Assembly (NCBI RefSeq): GCF_013466785.1
Contig: NZ_CP059163.1
Span: forward strand, 2,852,001-2,916,000
DNA from: Nocardioides marinisabuli
Lineage (GTDB): Bacteria > Actinomycetota > Actinomycetes > Propionibacteriales > Nocardioidaceae
Direction of reading: 5' to 3'
Length of the DNA: 64,000 nucleotides
The translations under genes were made by a program, and so were the position numbers. Below the pieces are notes generated by a model, which saw nothing but the letters and a program-made list of their open reading frames with translations, did no database searches and was not told the origin of the DNA. Below are positions 15,389 through 24,370 of this stretch, piece after piece (positions within the stretch are counted from its first letter, which is position 1; the number at the start of each line of letters is the position of its first letter).

Positions 15389-17890
15389 TCACAGGGTGGC
15401 GGCGGGGACCCCTGCGGTGATCCGGCTGCCGTCGGCCCGGGTGCCGCCCAGCTGGGGGCGGTCGTCGAGCGGGTGCGGCAGGCGGGTGCCGTGGGCGTCG
15501 AGCTCGACGACCAGCGGCCGGTCGGGGCCGACCTCGTGCTCGGTGCCGCGCACGCTCAGCCGCACCGGGCCGGGCCCGTCGACGACCGCGACGCACAGGC
15601 GGTCGGGACGCACCTCGAGCGCCAGGCGGTGGCCCTGCCAGGCGAGCTGGCAGCGCAGCACCGGGAAGGCGTCGGGCAGGCGCGGGTCGAAGGTGAGGCG
15701 ACCGCCGTGGTCGCGCATGCCGGCGAAGCCGTTGACCAGCGCCGCCCACACCCCGCCGGCCGAGGCGATGTGGAGGCCGTCGTCGGTGTTGCCGTGCAGG
15801 TTGGCCAGGTCGACGTGCAGCGCCTGGCGGAAGTAGCCCCAGGCCGCGTCGGCGTACCCGACCTCGGCGGCGACCACCGACTGCACCACCGCCGAGAGCG
15901 TGGAGTCGCCGGTGGTGATCGGGTCGTAGTACTCGAAGTCGGCGAGCTTCTCCTCGGCGGTGAAGCGGTCGCCCTGCAGGAACAGCGCCAGCACGACGTC
16001 GGCCTGCTTGAGCACCTGGAACCGGTAGATGACCAGCGGGTGGTAGTGCAGCAGCAGGGGGCGCAGCGAGTCGGGGGTCTCGGAGAGGTCCCACACCTCG
16101 CGGTCGAGGAAGGCGTCGTCCTGCGGGTGGATGCCCAGGCCCTCGTCGAAGGGGATGTGCATGCCCTTGGCGCAGCGCGCCCACTCGGCGACCTCGTCGT
16201 CGTCGAGCTCGAGACGGGCCCGCACCTGCTCGAAGTCCTCGGGGTGGTCGCGGCGCACCGTCTCGACCGCGGCCACGGCCTGCTCGAGGTTGTAGCGGGC
16301 CATCACGTTGGTGAACAGGTTGTTGTTCACGACGGTCGTGTACTCGTCGGGCCCCGTGACGCCGTGGATGTGGAACGACGGCGTGCCGTTGGAGCGCCAG
16401 AAGCCGAGGTCGACCCACATCCGGGAGGTCTCGACGAGCATGTCGATGCCGTCGCGCACCAGGAAGCCCACGTCGCCCGAGGCGGCGACGTACTGGATCA
16501 GGGCGTGGGCCACGTCGGCGTCGATGTGCACCTGCGCGGTGCCGGCGGCGTAGTAGGCCGAGGCCTCCTCGCCGTTGATGGTGCGCCACGGGTAGAGGGC
16601 CCCGCTCTGGGCCATCTCGCGGGCCCGGTGGCGGGCGGCGGGCAGCATCCGGCTGCGGAAGTGCAGCAGGTTCCGCGCCAGGTGCGGCTGGGTGTAGGTC
16701 AGGAACGGCGCGACGTAGATCTCGCTGTCCCAGAAGTAGTGGCCCTCGTAGCCCGACCCGGTGACGCCCTTGGCGGGCACCCCCTGCTGGTCGGCGCGGG
16801 CGCTGGCCTGGGCCAGCGAGAAGAGGTTGAAGCGGATCGCCTGCTGGATGGCGATCTGCTCGTCGGGCGCGTCCTCCTCGGTGACCTCGACGTCGGCGGC
16901 CGCCCAGAAGTCGGCGTACCAGTCGCGCTGCTCCTCGAGGTAGTGGTCCAGGCCGTGGTGGCGCGCCCGGTCGAGGGTGCGCTCGCAGCGGTCGGCCAGC
17001 TCGCGCACGGGCACGCCGCGCGAGGTGTGGTAGGCCACCGTCTTCTGCAGGCGCACCGGGTTGCCCTCGGTGGCCTCGACCCGGAAGACCATCTTGGTGA
17101 GGTCCTCGTCGGCACGCCGCACGACCTCGGTGGAGTCGTCGGTGGTGAGCACGTGGTCGGCGGCCACCGCGATGGTCATCCGCGAGTTCGCGCAGGTGTA
17201 GCCCAGCTCCATGCGCTGCTGCTGCGCCGAGTGCAGGCGCGGCACGAGCACCCGGTCCTCGAAGGCGGCCGCCTTGCGCGGGTCGATGCCCTCGCCCATG
17301 GCCGCGTGCGGGTCGTGGTACTCGTCGGTGCCGTCCTGGCGGTTCATCAGCTGCGAGGAGATGGTGATCGGCGCGTCGCCCTCGACCATCGTCACCGTCA
17401 GCCCGAGCAGGGCCAGGTGGCGCTGGGTCATCGAGACCATCCGCGTCGACTCGACCTTGACCCGCTTGCCCGACGGGGTGCGCCACAGCAGGGAGCGGCG
17501 CAGCACGCCGTCGCGGAAGTCGAGGGAGCGCTCGTAGCGCTCGAGGTCGGCGGTGCCCAGGATGAGCGGCTCGTCGTCGACGTAGACCTTCATCAGCTTC
17601 GCGTCGGGCACGTTGACGATCGTCTGGCCGGTCTGGGCGAAGCCGACGGCGGCCTCGGCGTGCCGGATCGGCCAGGTCTCGTGGAAGCCGTTGACGAAGG
17701 TCCCGTGGGCGTGGGCGTCGCGCCCCTCCTCGGGGTTGCCGCGCATGCCGAGGTAGCCGTTGGCGACGCTGAAGAGGGTCTCGGTGACCCCGAGGTCGTC
17801 GGCGCGGTGCGAGCGCTCGACCAGGCGCCACGGGTGCACCGGGAACCGCCCGCGGTCGATCGGGTCGTCGGTGACGAAGCGGCGGGTCAC
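15389..17890 (-). CDS. Glycoside hydrolase family 65 disaccharide phosphorylase
   Basis: 833 residues, GTG overlapping the upstream gene's stop (GTGA). It has the GH65 N-terminal domain (LFSVANGYLGMRGNPEEG), then the (alpha/alpha)6 catalytic domain with the general-acid Glu in HGVTGPDEYT (about residue 511) and the downstream KQADVVLALFLQGDRF block. GH65 enzymes phosphorolyse alpha-glucosides such as maltose, trehalose or kojibiose to beta-glucose 1-phosphate. The coupled beta-phosphoglucomutase fits that product; the disaccharide cannot be read from sequence. Confidence 0.9.
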   Translation of the reverse strand: MTRRFVTDDPIDRGRFPVHPWRLVERSHRADDLGVTETLFSVANGYLGMRGNPEEGRDAHAHGTFVNGFHETWPIRHAEAAVGFAQTGQTIVNVPDAKLMKVYVDDEPLILGTADLERYERSLDFRDGVLRRSLLWRTPSGKRVKVESTRMVSMTQRHLALLGLTVTMVEGDAPITISSQLMNRQDGTDEYHDPHAAMGEGIDPRKAAAFEDRVLVPRLHSAQQQRMELGYTCANSRMTIAVAADHVLTTDDSTEVVRRADEDLTKMVFRVEATEGNPVRLQKTVAYHTSRGVPVRELADRCERTLDRARHHGLDHYLEEQRDWYADFWAAADVEVTEEDAPDEQIAIQQAIRFNLFSLAQASARADQQGVPAKGVTGSGYEGHYFWDSEIYVAPFLTYTQPHLARNLLHFRSRMLPAARHRAREMAQSGALYPWRTINGEEASAYYAAGTAQVHIDADVAHALIQYVAASGDVGFLVRDGIDMLVETSRMWVDLGFWRSNGTPSFHIHGVTGPDEYTTVVNNNLFTNVMARYNLEQAVAAVETVRRDHPEDFEQVRARLELDDDEVAEWARCAKGMHIPFDEGLGIHPQDDAFLDREVWDLSETPDSLRPLLLHYHPLVIYRFQVLKQADVVLALFLQGDRFTAEEKLADFEYYDPITTGDSTLSAVVQSVVAAEVGYADAAWGYFRQALHVDLANLHGNTDDGLHIASAGGVWAALVNGFAGMRDHGGRLTFDPRLPDAFPVLRCQLAWQGHRLALEVRPDRLCVAVVDGPGPVRLSVRGTEHEVGPDRPLVVELDAHGTRLPHPLDDRPQLGGTRADGSRITAGVPAATL

Positions 17891-18606
17891 GCGTCGGCCC
17901 CCGAGACCAGCTCGGCGAGGTCGCCGACCACCAGGTGGGCCCCGGCCTCGCGCAGCACCTCGGCGCCGACGCCGCGGTCGACGCCGATGACCAGCCCGAA
18001 GCCGCCGGCCGCGCCGGCGCGCACGCCCGAGACGGCGTCCTCGAAGACCACGCAGCGCTCGACCTCGGCGCCGAGCTCGCGGGCGGCGTGCACGAACGTG
18101 TCGGGCGCCGGCTTGCCGGGCAGGCCGAGCTCGGTGGCGACGGCGCCGCTGACGACGGTGCCGAAGCGCTCGGCCAGGCCGGCCGCCTCGAGCACGGCCG
18201 GCGCGTTGGCCGAGGACGACACGACGGCCAGGGGCATGCCGAGCGCGCGCAGCTCGTCGAGCAGCGCGACCGAGCCGGGGTAGGCCTCGACGCCGTCCCG
18301 GGCCAGCACCGCGTTGAACGCGTCGTTCTTGCGGTCGCCCAGCTCGCGCACCTGCTCCTCGGTCAGCTCGATGCCGCGCGAGGCCACGAAGTCGCGCACC
18401 CCGTCGTAGCGGGGCTTGCCGTCGACGTGGGCGAAGTAGTCGGCGTCGGTGTACGCCGAGCGGTCGCCGTCGGTGCCCTCGTGGGACTCCAGGAAGGCGT
18501 TGAACATCTCCGCCCAGGCGCGCATGTGCACCTCGGCGGTCGGCGTGATCACGCCGTCGAGGTCGAGCAGCACGGCGTCGTGGTCTCTCCAGGTCACAGT
18601 CCTCAC
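17887..18606 (-). CDS. pgmB: Beta-phosphoglucomutase-like HAD phosphatase
   Basis: 239 residues. HAD motif I is DLDGVITPTAE, motif II VVSSSANA, the Lys motif GKPAPDTF, and motif III VFEDAVSGVRAG. The Thr/Glu after motif I and the cap are as in beta-phosphoglucomutases, which convert beta-glucose 1-phosphate to glucose 6-phosphate. It is the first gene of an operon with the GH65 phosphorylase. TAGCCT (18613-18618, minus strand) ends 6 nt before GTG 18606, so the mRNA is probably leaderless. Confidence 0.87.
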   Translation of the reverse strand: MRTVTWRDHDAVLLDLDGVITPTAEVHMRAWAEMFNAFLESHEGTDGDRSAYTDADYFAHVDGKPRYDGVRDFVASRGIELTEEQVRELGDRKNDAFNAVLARDGVEAYPGSVALLDELRALGMPLAVVSSSANAPAVLEAAGLAERFGTVVSGAVATELGLPGKPAPDTFVHAARELGAEVERCVVFEDAVSGVRAGAAGGFGLVIGVDRGVGAEVLREAGAHLVVGDLAELVSGADA

Positions 18607-18686
18607 CCCTCGAGGCTAGGGCCCCGACCGGTGCGCGCGCAGATCGACGTACTGAGACGGGGCGATGGTGCGACGACCGTCACGGA

Positions 18687-18692
18687 TAGCCT
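18687..18692 (+). promoter_or_regulatory. -10 element of ilvD (leaderless)
   Basis: TAGCCT ends 6 nt before ATG 18699. It is only 69 bp from the identical hexamer that drives pgmB in the opposite direction. Confidence 0.6.
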
Positions 18693-18698
18693 GGCCCC

Positions 18699-20387
18699 AT
18701 GACCGGACCGTCCGAGCGCCCCGACCTCAAGCCCCGTTCCCGCGACGTCACCGACGGCCTCGAGCGTGCCGCCTCGCGCGGCATGCTGCGAGCGGTGGGG
18801 ATGGGCGACGACGACTGGGAGAAGCCCCAGATCGGCGTCGCGTCGAGCTGGAACGAGATCACCCCCTGCAACCTGTCGCTGGACCGCCTGGCCAAGGCGG
18901 TCAAGAACGGCGTGCACGCCGCGGGTGGCTACCCGCTGGAGTTCGGCACCATCTCGGTCTCCGACGGCATCTCGATGGGCCACGAGGGCATGCACTTCTC
19001 GCTGGTCTCCCGCGAGGTCATCGCCGACTCCGTCGAGGTCGTGATGAGCGCCGAGCGCCTCGACGGCTCGGTGCTGCTCGCCGGCTGCGACAAGTCGCTG
19101 CCCGGGATGCTGATGGCCGCCGCGCGCCTCGACCTGGCCTCCGTCTTCATGTACGCCGGCTCGATCATGCCCGGCCAGGTCGACGGCGAGGACGTCACGA
19201 TCATCGACGCCTTCGAGGCGGTCGGCGCGTGCCTGGCCGGCAAGATCACCCGCGAGGAGGTCGACCGCATCGAGCGGGCGATCTGCCCCGGTGAGGGCGC
19301 CTGCGGCGGCATGTACACCGCGAACACGATGGCTGCCGTCGGCGAGGCCCTGGGCATGTCGCTGCCGGGCTCGGCCGCGCCGCCGGCCGTCGACCGTCGC
19401 CGCGACGGCTTCGCGCACCGCTCCGGCGAGGCCGTGGTCGGGATGCTGCGCGAGGGCATCACCGCGCGCCAGATCATGACGATGGAGGCCTTCGAGAACG
19501 CGATCACCGTCGTGATGGCGCTCGGCGGCTCCACCAACGCCGTGCTGCACCTGCTCGCGATCGCCCGCGAGGCGGAGGTGCCGCTGACGATCGACGACTT
19601 CAACCGCATCGGCGACAAGGTGCCGCACCTGGGCGACCTCAAGCCGTTCGGCAAGTACGTCATGAACGACGTCGACAAGATCGGCGGCATCCCCGTGGTC
19701 ATGAAGGCGCTGCTCGACGCGGGCCTGATGCACGGCGACGTGCTGACCGTCACCGGGCGCACCATGGCCGAGAACCTCGAGGCGCTGGCGCCGCCGGCCC
19801 TCGACGACGACGTGATCCGCAGCCTGCAGCGCCCGATCCACGCCACCGGCGGCCTGACCATCCTCAAGGGCTCGCTGGCCCCCGAGGGCGCGGTCGTGAA
19901 GTCGGCCGGCTTCGACGAGACCGTCTTCGAGGGCACCGCCCGGGTCTTCGACGGCGAGCGCGCCGCGATGGACGCCCTGTCGGCCGGCGAGATCAAGGCC
20001 CGCGACGTGGTCGTGATCCGCTACGAGGGCCCCAAGGGCGGCCCCGGCATGCGCGAGATGCTCGCCATCACCGGCGCCATCAAGGGCGCGGGTCTGGGCA
20101 AGGACGTGCTGCTGCTCACCGACGGCCGGTTCTCCGGCGGCACCACCGGACTGTGCGTGGGCCACGTCGCGCCCGAGGCCGTCGACGGCGGCCCGATCGC
20201 GTTCGTCCGCGACGGCGACAAGATCACCCTCGACGTCCTCAACCGCACCCTCGAGGTCGAGCAGGGCGACGACTGGGAGTCGCGCAAGGAGGGCTGGGAG
20301 CCCAACCCCCCGAAGTACACCCGCGGCGTGCTGGGCAAGTACGCCAAGACCGTCTCCTCGGCGGCCCACGGGGCGGTCACCGGCTGA
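18699..20387 (+). CDS. ilvD: Dihydroxy-acid dehydratase
   Basis: 562 residues. It dehydrates dihydroxy acids to 2-oxo acids in isoleucine, valine and leucine synthesis. Three conserved cluster cysteines are present: Cys57 (EITPCN), Cys130 ([12 protein letters not shown]) and Cys202 ([11 protein letters not shown]), the pattern of DHADs with an iron-sulfur cluster. The C-terminal [21 protein letters not shown] block is complete. It stands alone, apart from ilvBNC, and is followed by a four-arm palindromic repeat that may end its transcript. Confidence 0.96.
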   Translation: MTGPSERPDLKPRSRDVTDGLERAASRGMLRAVGMGDDDWEKPQIGVASSWNEITPCNLSLDRLAKAVKNGVHAAGGYPLEFGTISVSDGISMGHEGMHFSLVSREVIADSVEVVMSAERLDGSVLLAGCDKSLPGMLMAAARLDLASVFMYAGSIMPGQVDGEDVTIIDAFEAVGACLAGKITREEVDRIERAICPGEGACGGMYTANTMAAVGEALGMSLPGSAAPPAVDRRRDGFAHRSGEAVVGMLREGITARQIMTMEAFENAITVVMALGGSTNAVLHLLAIAREAEVPLTIDDFNRIGDKVPHLGDLKPFGKYVMNDVDKIGGIPVVMKALLDAGLMHGDVLTVTGRTMAENLEALAPPALDDDVIRSLQRPIHATGGLTILKGSLAPEGAVVKSAGFDETVFEGTARVFDGERAAMDALSAGEIKARDVVVIRYEGPKGGPGMREMLAITGAIKGAGLGKDVLLLTDGRFSGGTTGLCVGHVAPEAVDGGPIAFVRDGDKITLDVLNRTLEVEQGDDWESRKEGWEPNPPKYTRGVLGKYAKTVSSAAHGAVTG

Positions 20388-20396
20388 CGGCCGACC

Positions 20397-20484
20397 GGTC
20401 ACTTTCGAACCTTCCACCGGTCACTTCTGAACCCGCGGGCGGGTGCGAAAGTGACTGCTCGATGGTTCAGAAGTGACTGCTCGG
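20397..20484. repeat. Four-arm palindromic dispersed repeat, copy A
   Basis: Four arms share a GTCACTT / AAGTGAC core: two forward (20397-20410, 20419-20433) and two reversed (20445-20455, 20464-20477). Arm 2 (20420-20433) and arm 4 (20464-20477) are perfectly complementary over 14 bp; arms 1 and 3 pair over 10 bp. A related copy is at 55771-55862. It fills the gap between convergent ilvD and the carboxyltransferase gene and could act as a bidirectional terminator or a REP-like element. Confidence 0.75.
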
Positions 20485-20488
20485 CTTG

Positions 20489-22048
20489 CTACCAGGTGTC
20501 GACGGTGCGGCCGGAGCCGACGAGGCGGCCGTCACGGGCCGCGGCGCCGATCACGGCGGCGAGCACCTGACGGGTCTCGGCGGGGTCGATGACGTCGTCG
20601 ATCTCGAAGTGCCGGGCCACGTTGAGGGCGGTCGAGTGCGCCTGGGCGTACGCCGTGAGCTCGCGCACCTGCTGCTCCCGCTCGGCCTCGTCCTCGATCG
20701 CCTCGAGCTCGCGGCGCATCGACAGGCGCACCGCGCCCTCGAGGCCCATCGCCCCGAGGTGGGCGCCGGGCCAGGCCAGCGTCATCAGCGGCTGGTGGGT
20801 GCTGCCGCCGAGCATCGCCTGGGCGCCGAGGCCGTAGCCGCGGCGCAGCACCACGCCGACGAGCGGCACCTGCAGCTGGGCGCCGGCCACCAGCAGCCGG
20901 GAGGTGTGGCGCACCAGGCCGGTGCGCTCGGCGTCGGGGCCGACCATCATCCCGGGGGTGTCGACCAGCGACACGACGGGGAAGCCGTGCGCGTCGCACA
21001 GCTGGAGGAACCGGGCGGCCTTGTCGCCGGCGTCGGCGGTGATCGCGCCGGCCAGGTGCCGGGTGTCGTTGCCGAGCAGGCCGACGGTGCGGCCCTCGAT
21101 GCGCCCCAGCGCGGTCAGCAGCTCGGGCGCGAAGTCGGGGCGCAGCTCGGTGACCGTGCCCTCGTCGCAGATCGTCTCCACCACCGGCCCCAGCTCGTAC
21201 GACGTCCGCTCGCCGTCGGGCACGGCCTCGCGCAGCGGCGTCTGGTCGGGGACCTCCCAGGTCTCCTCGTCGCCCAGGAAGTAGCCGATGAGCGCGCGGG
21301 CGGCGTCGACCGCGTCGTCCTCGTCGACGGCGACGTCGACCACGCCGTTGGCGGTCATCACGTCGAGGGGGCCGACGTCGGCGGCCCGGACGTCACCGAG
21401 CCCGCCGCCGGCGATCATCGCCGGGCCACCCATGCCCAGCGAGGCGCGGGGCGTGGCGACGACCAGGTCGGAGCAGCCGGCGACGACCGCGTTGCCGGCG
21501 AAGCAGGGGCCCTCGACGACGGCGATGCGCGGCACCTTCCCCGACAGCCGGGCCCAGGCGGCGAAGGTGGTCACGTCGAGCGCGGAGACCAGCGGGATGT
21601 CGGTGTCGCCGGGGCGGCCCCCGCCGCCGGTGGCGAAGAAGACGCAGGGCAGGGCGAGGCGCTCGACGACGTCGAGCAGCCGGTCGGTCTTGCGGTGCCC
21701 GCGCATGCCCTGGGTGCCGGCCATCACCAGGTAGTCGTAGGACAGCACCGCGACCGGGCGGCCGTCGATGGTGGCCAGCCCGCCGACGATGCCGTCGGCG
21801 ACGGTGCGGTCGAGCAGGTCGTCCATCGACCGCTTGTCCTCCTGGGCGGCGGTGACGAAGCGGCCGTACTCGACGAAGCTGCCGGGGTCGACGAGCGCCG
21901 CGACCTGCTCGCGGGCGGTGCGGCCGCCGCGCGCGTGCAGCGCCTCGACCGCCTCGGGGCGGGCGGCGTCCTCGGTCAGGGCCCGCCGCGCGAGCACCTC
22001 CAGCAGCTCGGGTCGGATCGACCCAGGACTCGAAGCGAGGGGGGACAT
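20489..22048 (-). CDS. Acyl-CoA carboxylase beta (carboxyltransferase) subunit
   Basis: 519 residues with both crotonase-type halves of the biotin-dependent carboxyltransferase family: N-terminal GGGGRPGDTDIPLVSALDV and EGPCFAGNAVVAG, and C-terminal VSLVDTPGMMVGPDAE and RRGYGLGAQAMLGG. It would move CO2 from carboxybiotin to an acyl-CoA. No biotin carboxylase gene is adjacent, so the partner is elsewhere and the substrate is unknown. The start is ATG 22048, 7 nt after TAGACT (22056-22061, minus strand); an upstream in-frame ATG at 22105 would lie inside kynU. Confidence 0.85.
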   Translation of the reverse strand: MSPLASSPGSIRPELLEVLARRALTEDAARPEAVEALHARGGRTAREQVAALVDPGSFVEYGRFVTAAQEDKRSMDDLLDRTVADGIVGGLATIDGRPVAVLSYDYLVMAGTQGMRGHRKTDRLLDVVERLALPCVFFATGGGGRPGDTDIPLVSALDVTTFAAWARLSGKVPRIAVVEGPCFAGNAVVAGCSDLVVATPRASLGMGGPAMIAGGGLGDVRAADVGPLDVMTANGVVDVAVDEDDAVDAARALIGYFLGDEETWEVPDQTPLREAVPDGERTSYELGPVVETICDEGTVTELRPDFAPELLTALGRIEGRTVGLLGNDTRHLAGAITADAGDKAARFLQLCDAHGFPVVSLVDTPGMMVGPDAERTGLVRHTSRLLVAGAQLQVPLVGVVLRRGYGLGAQAMLGGSTHQPLMTLAWPGAHLGAMGLEGAVRLSMRRELEAIEDEAEREQQVRELTAYAQAHSTALNVARHFEIDDVIDPAETRQVLAAVIGAAARDGRLVGSGRTVDTW

Positions 22049-22055
22049 GGCGGGG

Positions 22056-22085
22056 AGTCTAGGAGCGGGCCCGGTGGGGTAGACA
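22056..22085. promoter_or_regulatory. Back-to-back -10 elements for the carboxyltransferase and kynU genes
   Basis: The two start codons are 43 nt apart. Minus-strand TAGACT (22056-22061) lies 7 nt from ATG 22048, and plus-strand TAGACA (22080-22085) lies 6 nt from GTG 22092. Each -35 must lie over or beyond the opposing -10, so the promoters probably interfere. Confidence 0.5.
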
Positions 22086-22091
22086 TGCGCC

Positions 22092-23327
22092 GTGACCTCC
22101 ACCACCCACGAGACCGCCGCACGCCTGGACGCCGAGGACCCGCTGGCGTCGTACCGCGACCGCTTCGTCGGCTCCGAGACGCCGCTGGTCTACCTCGACG
22201 GCAACTCGCTGGGCCGCCCGCTGCGCACCACGGGGGAGCGGCTGCGCAGCTTCGTCGACCAGGAGTGGGGCGGCCGGCTGATCCGCGGCTGGGACGAGGC
22301 CTGGATGGACCTGCCGACCGTCGTCGGCGACCGGATCGGCTCGGCGTGCTTGGGCGCGGCCCCCGGCCAGGTGGTCGTGGGCGACTCGACCACGGTGCTG
22401 CTCTACAAGGCGCTGCGCGCCGGGGTCGCGGCCCGCCCCGGTCGCACCGAGGTCGTGCTCGACCGCGACAACTTCCCGACCGACCGCTACGTCGCAGCCG
22501 GGGTCGCCGACGAGCTCGGGCTCACGCTGCGCTGGATCGACGTCGACACCAGCGCCGGGGTCACCCTCGAGCAGGTGCAGGAGGTGGTCGGGGAGGAGAC
22601 CGCGGTGGTGCTGCTCAGCCACGTCGCCTACCGCTCGGCGTGGCTGGCCGACGCGCCGGCGATCACGGCCGCGGTGCACGACGCGGGCGCGCTGGTGCTG
22701 TGGGACCTGAGCCACTCGGTCGGCTCGGTGCCGCTCGAGCTCGACGCCTGGGGTGTCGACCTGGCGGTCGGCTGCACCTACAAGTACCTCAACGGCGGGC
22801 CCGGCTCGCCGGCCTTCGTCTACGTCGCCGAGCGGCTGCTCGACGGGCTGCGCCAGCCGATCCCGGGCTGGATGGGCCACGCCGACCCGTTCGCCATGGG
22901 GCCCGGGTGGACCCCCGCGCCGGGCATCCGCCGGATGATCTCCGGCACCCCGCCGGTCGTCGGCATGCTCGCGCTGCAGGACATGCTCGCCCTCGTCGAG
23001 GAGGTCGGCATGGAGGCGGTGCGCGCCAAGTCGGTCGGTCTCACCGAGCACGCCCTCGCGCTGACCGAAGACCTGCTCGCCCCGCTCGGCGTCGGCCTCG
23101 CCACGCCCCGCGAGGCGCGGCGCCGCGGCGGCCACGTCACGCTCACCCACCCGGCGATGCGCGAGGTGACCGCGCGGCTGTGGGAGGTCGACGTGATCCC
23201 CGACTACCGCGACCCCGGCGGCCTGCGCCTGGGGCTCTCGCCGCTCTCGACGTCGTACGACGAGGTGGCGCGCGGGCTCGCACGGGTTCGCGACGTGCTG
23301 CTCGACCTGGGAGCCTCGGGCGCATGA
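22092..23327 (+). CDS. kynU: Kynureninase
   Basis: 411 residues, PLP enzyme of aminotransferase fold type I that cleaves kynurenine to anthranilate and alanine. Seen: YLDGNSLGRPL near the N-terminus, RDNFPTDRYV, the cofactor-contacting WDLSHSVG (Asp205, His208) and the PLP Lys231 in GCTYKYLNGGPGSPAF. No tryptophan 2,3-dioxygenase or kynurenine formamidase gene is adjacent. GTG 22092 is the start, 6 nt after a -10. It is coupled (ATGA) to an LD-carboxypeptidase gene. Confidence 0.93.
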   Translation: MTSTTHETAARLDAEDPLASYRDRFVGSETPLVYLDGNSLGRPLRTTGERLRSFVDQEWGGRLIRGWDEAWMDLPTVVGDRIGSACLGAAPGQVVVGDSTTVLLYKALRAGVAARPGRTEVVLDRDNFPTDRYVAAGVADELGLTLRWIDVDTSAGVTLEQVQEVVGEETAVVLLSHVAYRSAWLADAPAITAAVHDAGALVLWDLSHSVGSVPLELDAWGVDLAVGCTYKYLNGGPGSPAFVYVAERLLDGLRQPIPGWMGHADPFAMGPGWTPAPGIRRMISGTPPVVGMLALQDMLALVEEVGMEAVRAKSVGLTEHALALTEDLLAPLGVGLATPREARRRGGHVTLTHPAMREVTARLWEVDVIPDYRDPGGLRLGLSPLSTSYDEVARGLARVRDVLLDLGASGA

Positions 23328-24370
23328 GCCCCGACCCCACGCCCGAGGTCCGCTTCCCGCGCCCGCTCCGCCCCGGCGACACCATCGGGGTCACCGCGCC
23401 CTCCTCGGGGGTGCAGACCCCGCTGGCGGCGCGCCTCGACGTGGCCTGCGACCACCTGCGCCAGCGCGGCTACGAGGTGCGCCGCGGGGCCGTGCTGGAG
23501 ACGCCCGACGGGGGAGTGGCGGCCCCGGCCGCCCAGCGCGCGGCCGAGCTGACCGCGATGCTCTGCGACCCCGACGTGCGCGCGGTCGTGCCGCCGTGGG
23601 GCGGCGAGCTGGCGATCCAGGTCCTCGACCACCTCGACTGGGACGCGCTGGCGGCCGCCGAGCCGACCTGGCTGGTCGGCTGGAGCGACCTGACCACGCT
23701 CATGGTGCCGCTGCTGACCCGGCTGGGCTGGGCCTCGCTGCACGGCGGCAACCTGATGGACACCCCCTACCGCCAGCCCGACGGGCTCGCGCACTGGGTG
23801 GACGTGCTCGAGACCGACCCGGGCGACCCGGTCGTGCAGTCCTCGCCGGGGCGGCACCGCACCGGCGGCTTCGCCGACTGGGAGGCAGATCCCGGCCTCA
23901 CCGAGCAGCGCCTCGACGCCAGCGGCGCCTGGGAGGTCGTCGGCGGGGGTGGGCTCGACCTGACCGGCCGCCTGGTCGGCGGCTGCATCGAGGTGCTCGG
24001 CCCGCTGGTCGGCACGCCGTACGCCGACGTCGCGGGCTGGGGCCGCAGCCAGGTCGACGAGGGCCTGGTGGTCTACGTGGAGGCGGCCGAGCACGCCGCC
24101 TTCGACGTGTGCCGCGCGCTGCACGGCATGCGGATGGCCGGCTGGTTCGACGAGGCCGAGGCGGTGCTGGTGGGCCGCACGTCGGCCCCCGACAGCCCCG
24201 GCCTCACCCAGCGCCAGGCCGTCGTCGACGCCCTCGGCCCGCTGGAGGTGCCCCTGGTGCTGGGGGTCGACGTCGGCCACGTGCCGCCGAACCTGCCGCT
24301 GGTCAACGGCGCCTCCTGCCGGGTGGTCGTCGACCACCGCCGCAGCGAGATCACCCAGACGTGGGGCTGA
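23324..24370 (+). CDS. S66-family LD-carboxypeptidase (LdcA/MccF-like)
   Basis: 348 residues, ATG overlapping the kynU stop. The family serves murein tetrapeptide trimming or, in MccF, self-immunity. Seen: GDTIGVTAPSSGVQ at the N-terminus, nucleophile Ser121 in LVGWSDLT, and the catalytic His in VDVGHVPPNLPLVNG. The wall substrate is not given by sequence, and coupling to kynU is unusual. Its last 20 bp overlap the convergent molybdoenzyme gene. Confidence 0.87.
   Translation: MSPDPTPEVRFPRPLRPGDTIGVTAPSSGVQTPLAARLDVACDHLRQRGYEVRRGAVLETPDGGVAAPAAQRAAELTAMLCDPDVRAVVPPWGGELAIQVLDHLDWDALAAAEPTWLVGWSDLTTLMVPLLTRLGWASLHGGNLMDTPYRQPDGLAHWVDVLETDPGDPVVQSSPGRHRTGGFADWEADPGLTEQRLDASGAWEVVGGGGLDLTGRLVGGCIEVLGPLVGTPYADVAGWGRSQVDEGLVVYVEAAEHAAFDVCRALHGMRMAGWFDEAEAVLVGRTSAPDSPGLTQRQAVVDALGPLEVPLVLGVDVGHVPPNLPLVNGASCRVVVDHRRSEITQTWG

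Noticed and set aside
15473-18283. 936-codon plus-strand frame opposite the GH65 and pgmB genes
   Set aside because: Low-complexity Val/Gly/Leu/His shadow; the minus strand has two recognised enzymes with catalytic motifs.
20486-23323. Upstream open frame in phase with the LD-carboxypeptidase gene
   Set aside because: It is antisense to the carboxyltransferase gene and out of frame with kynU; the peptidase family start is at 23324.
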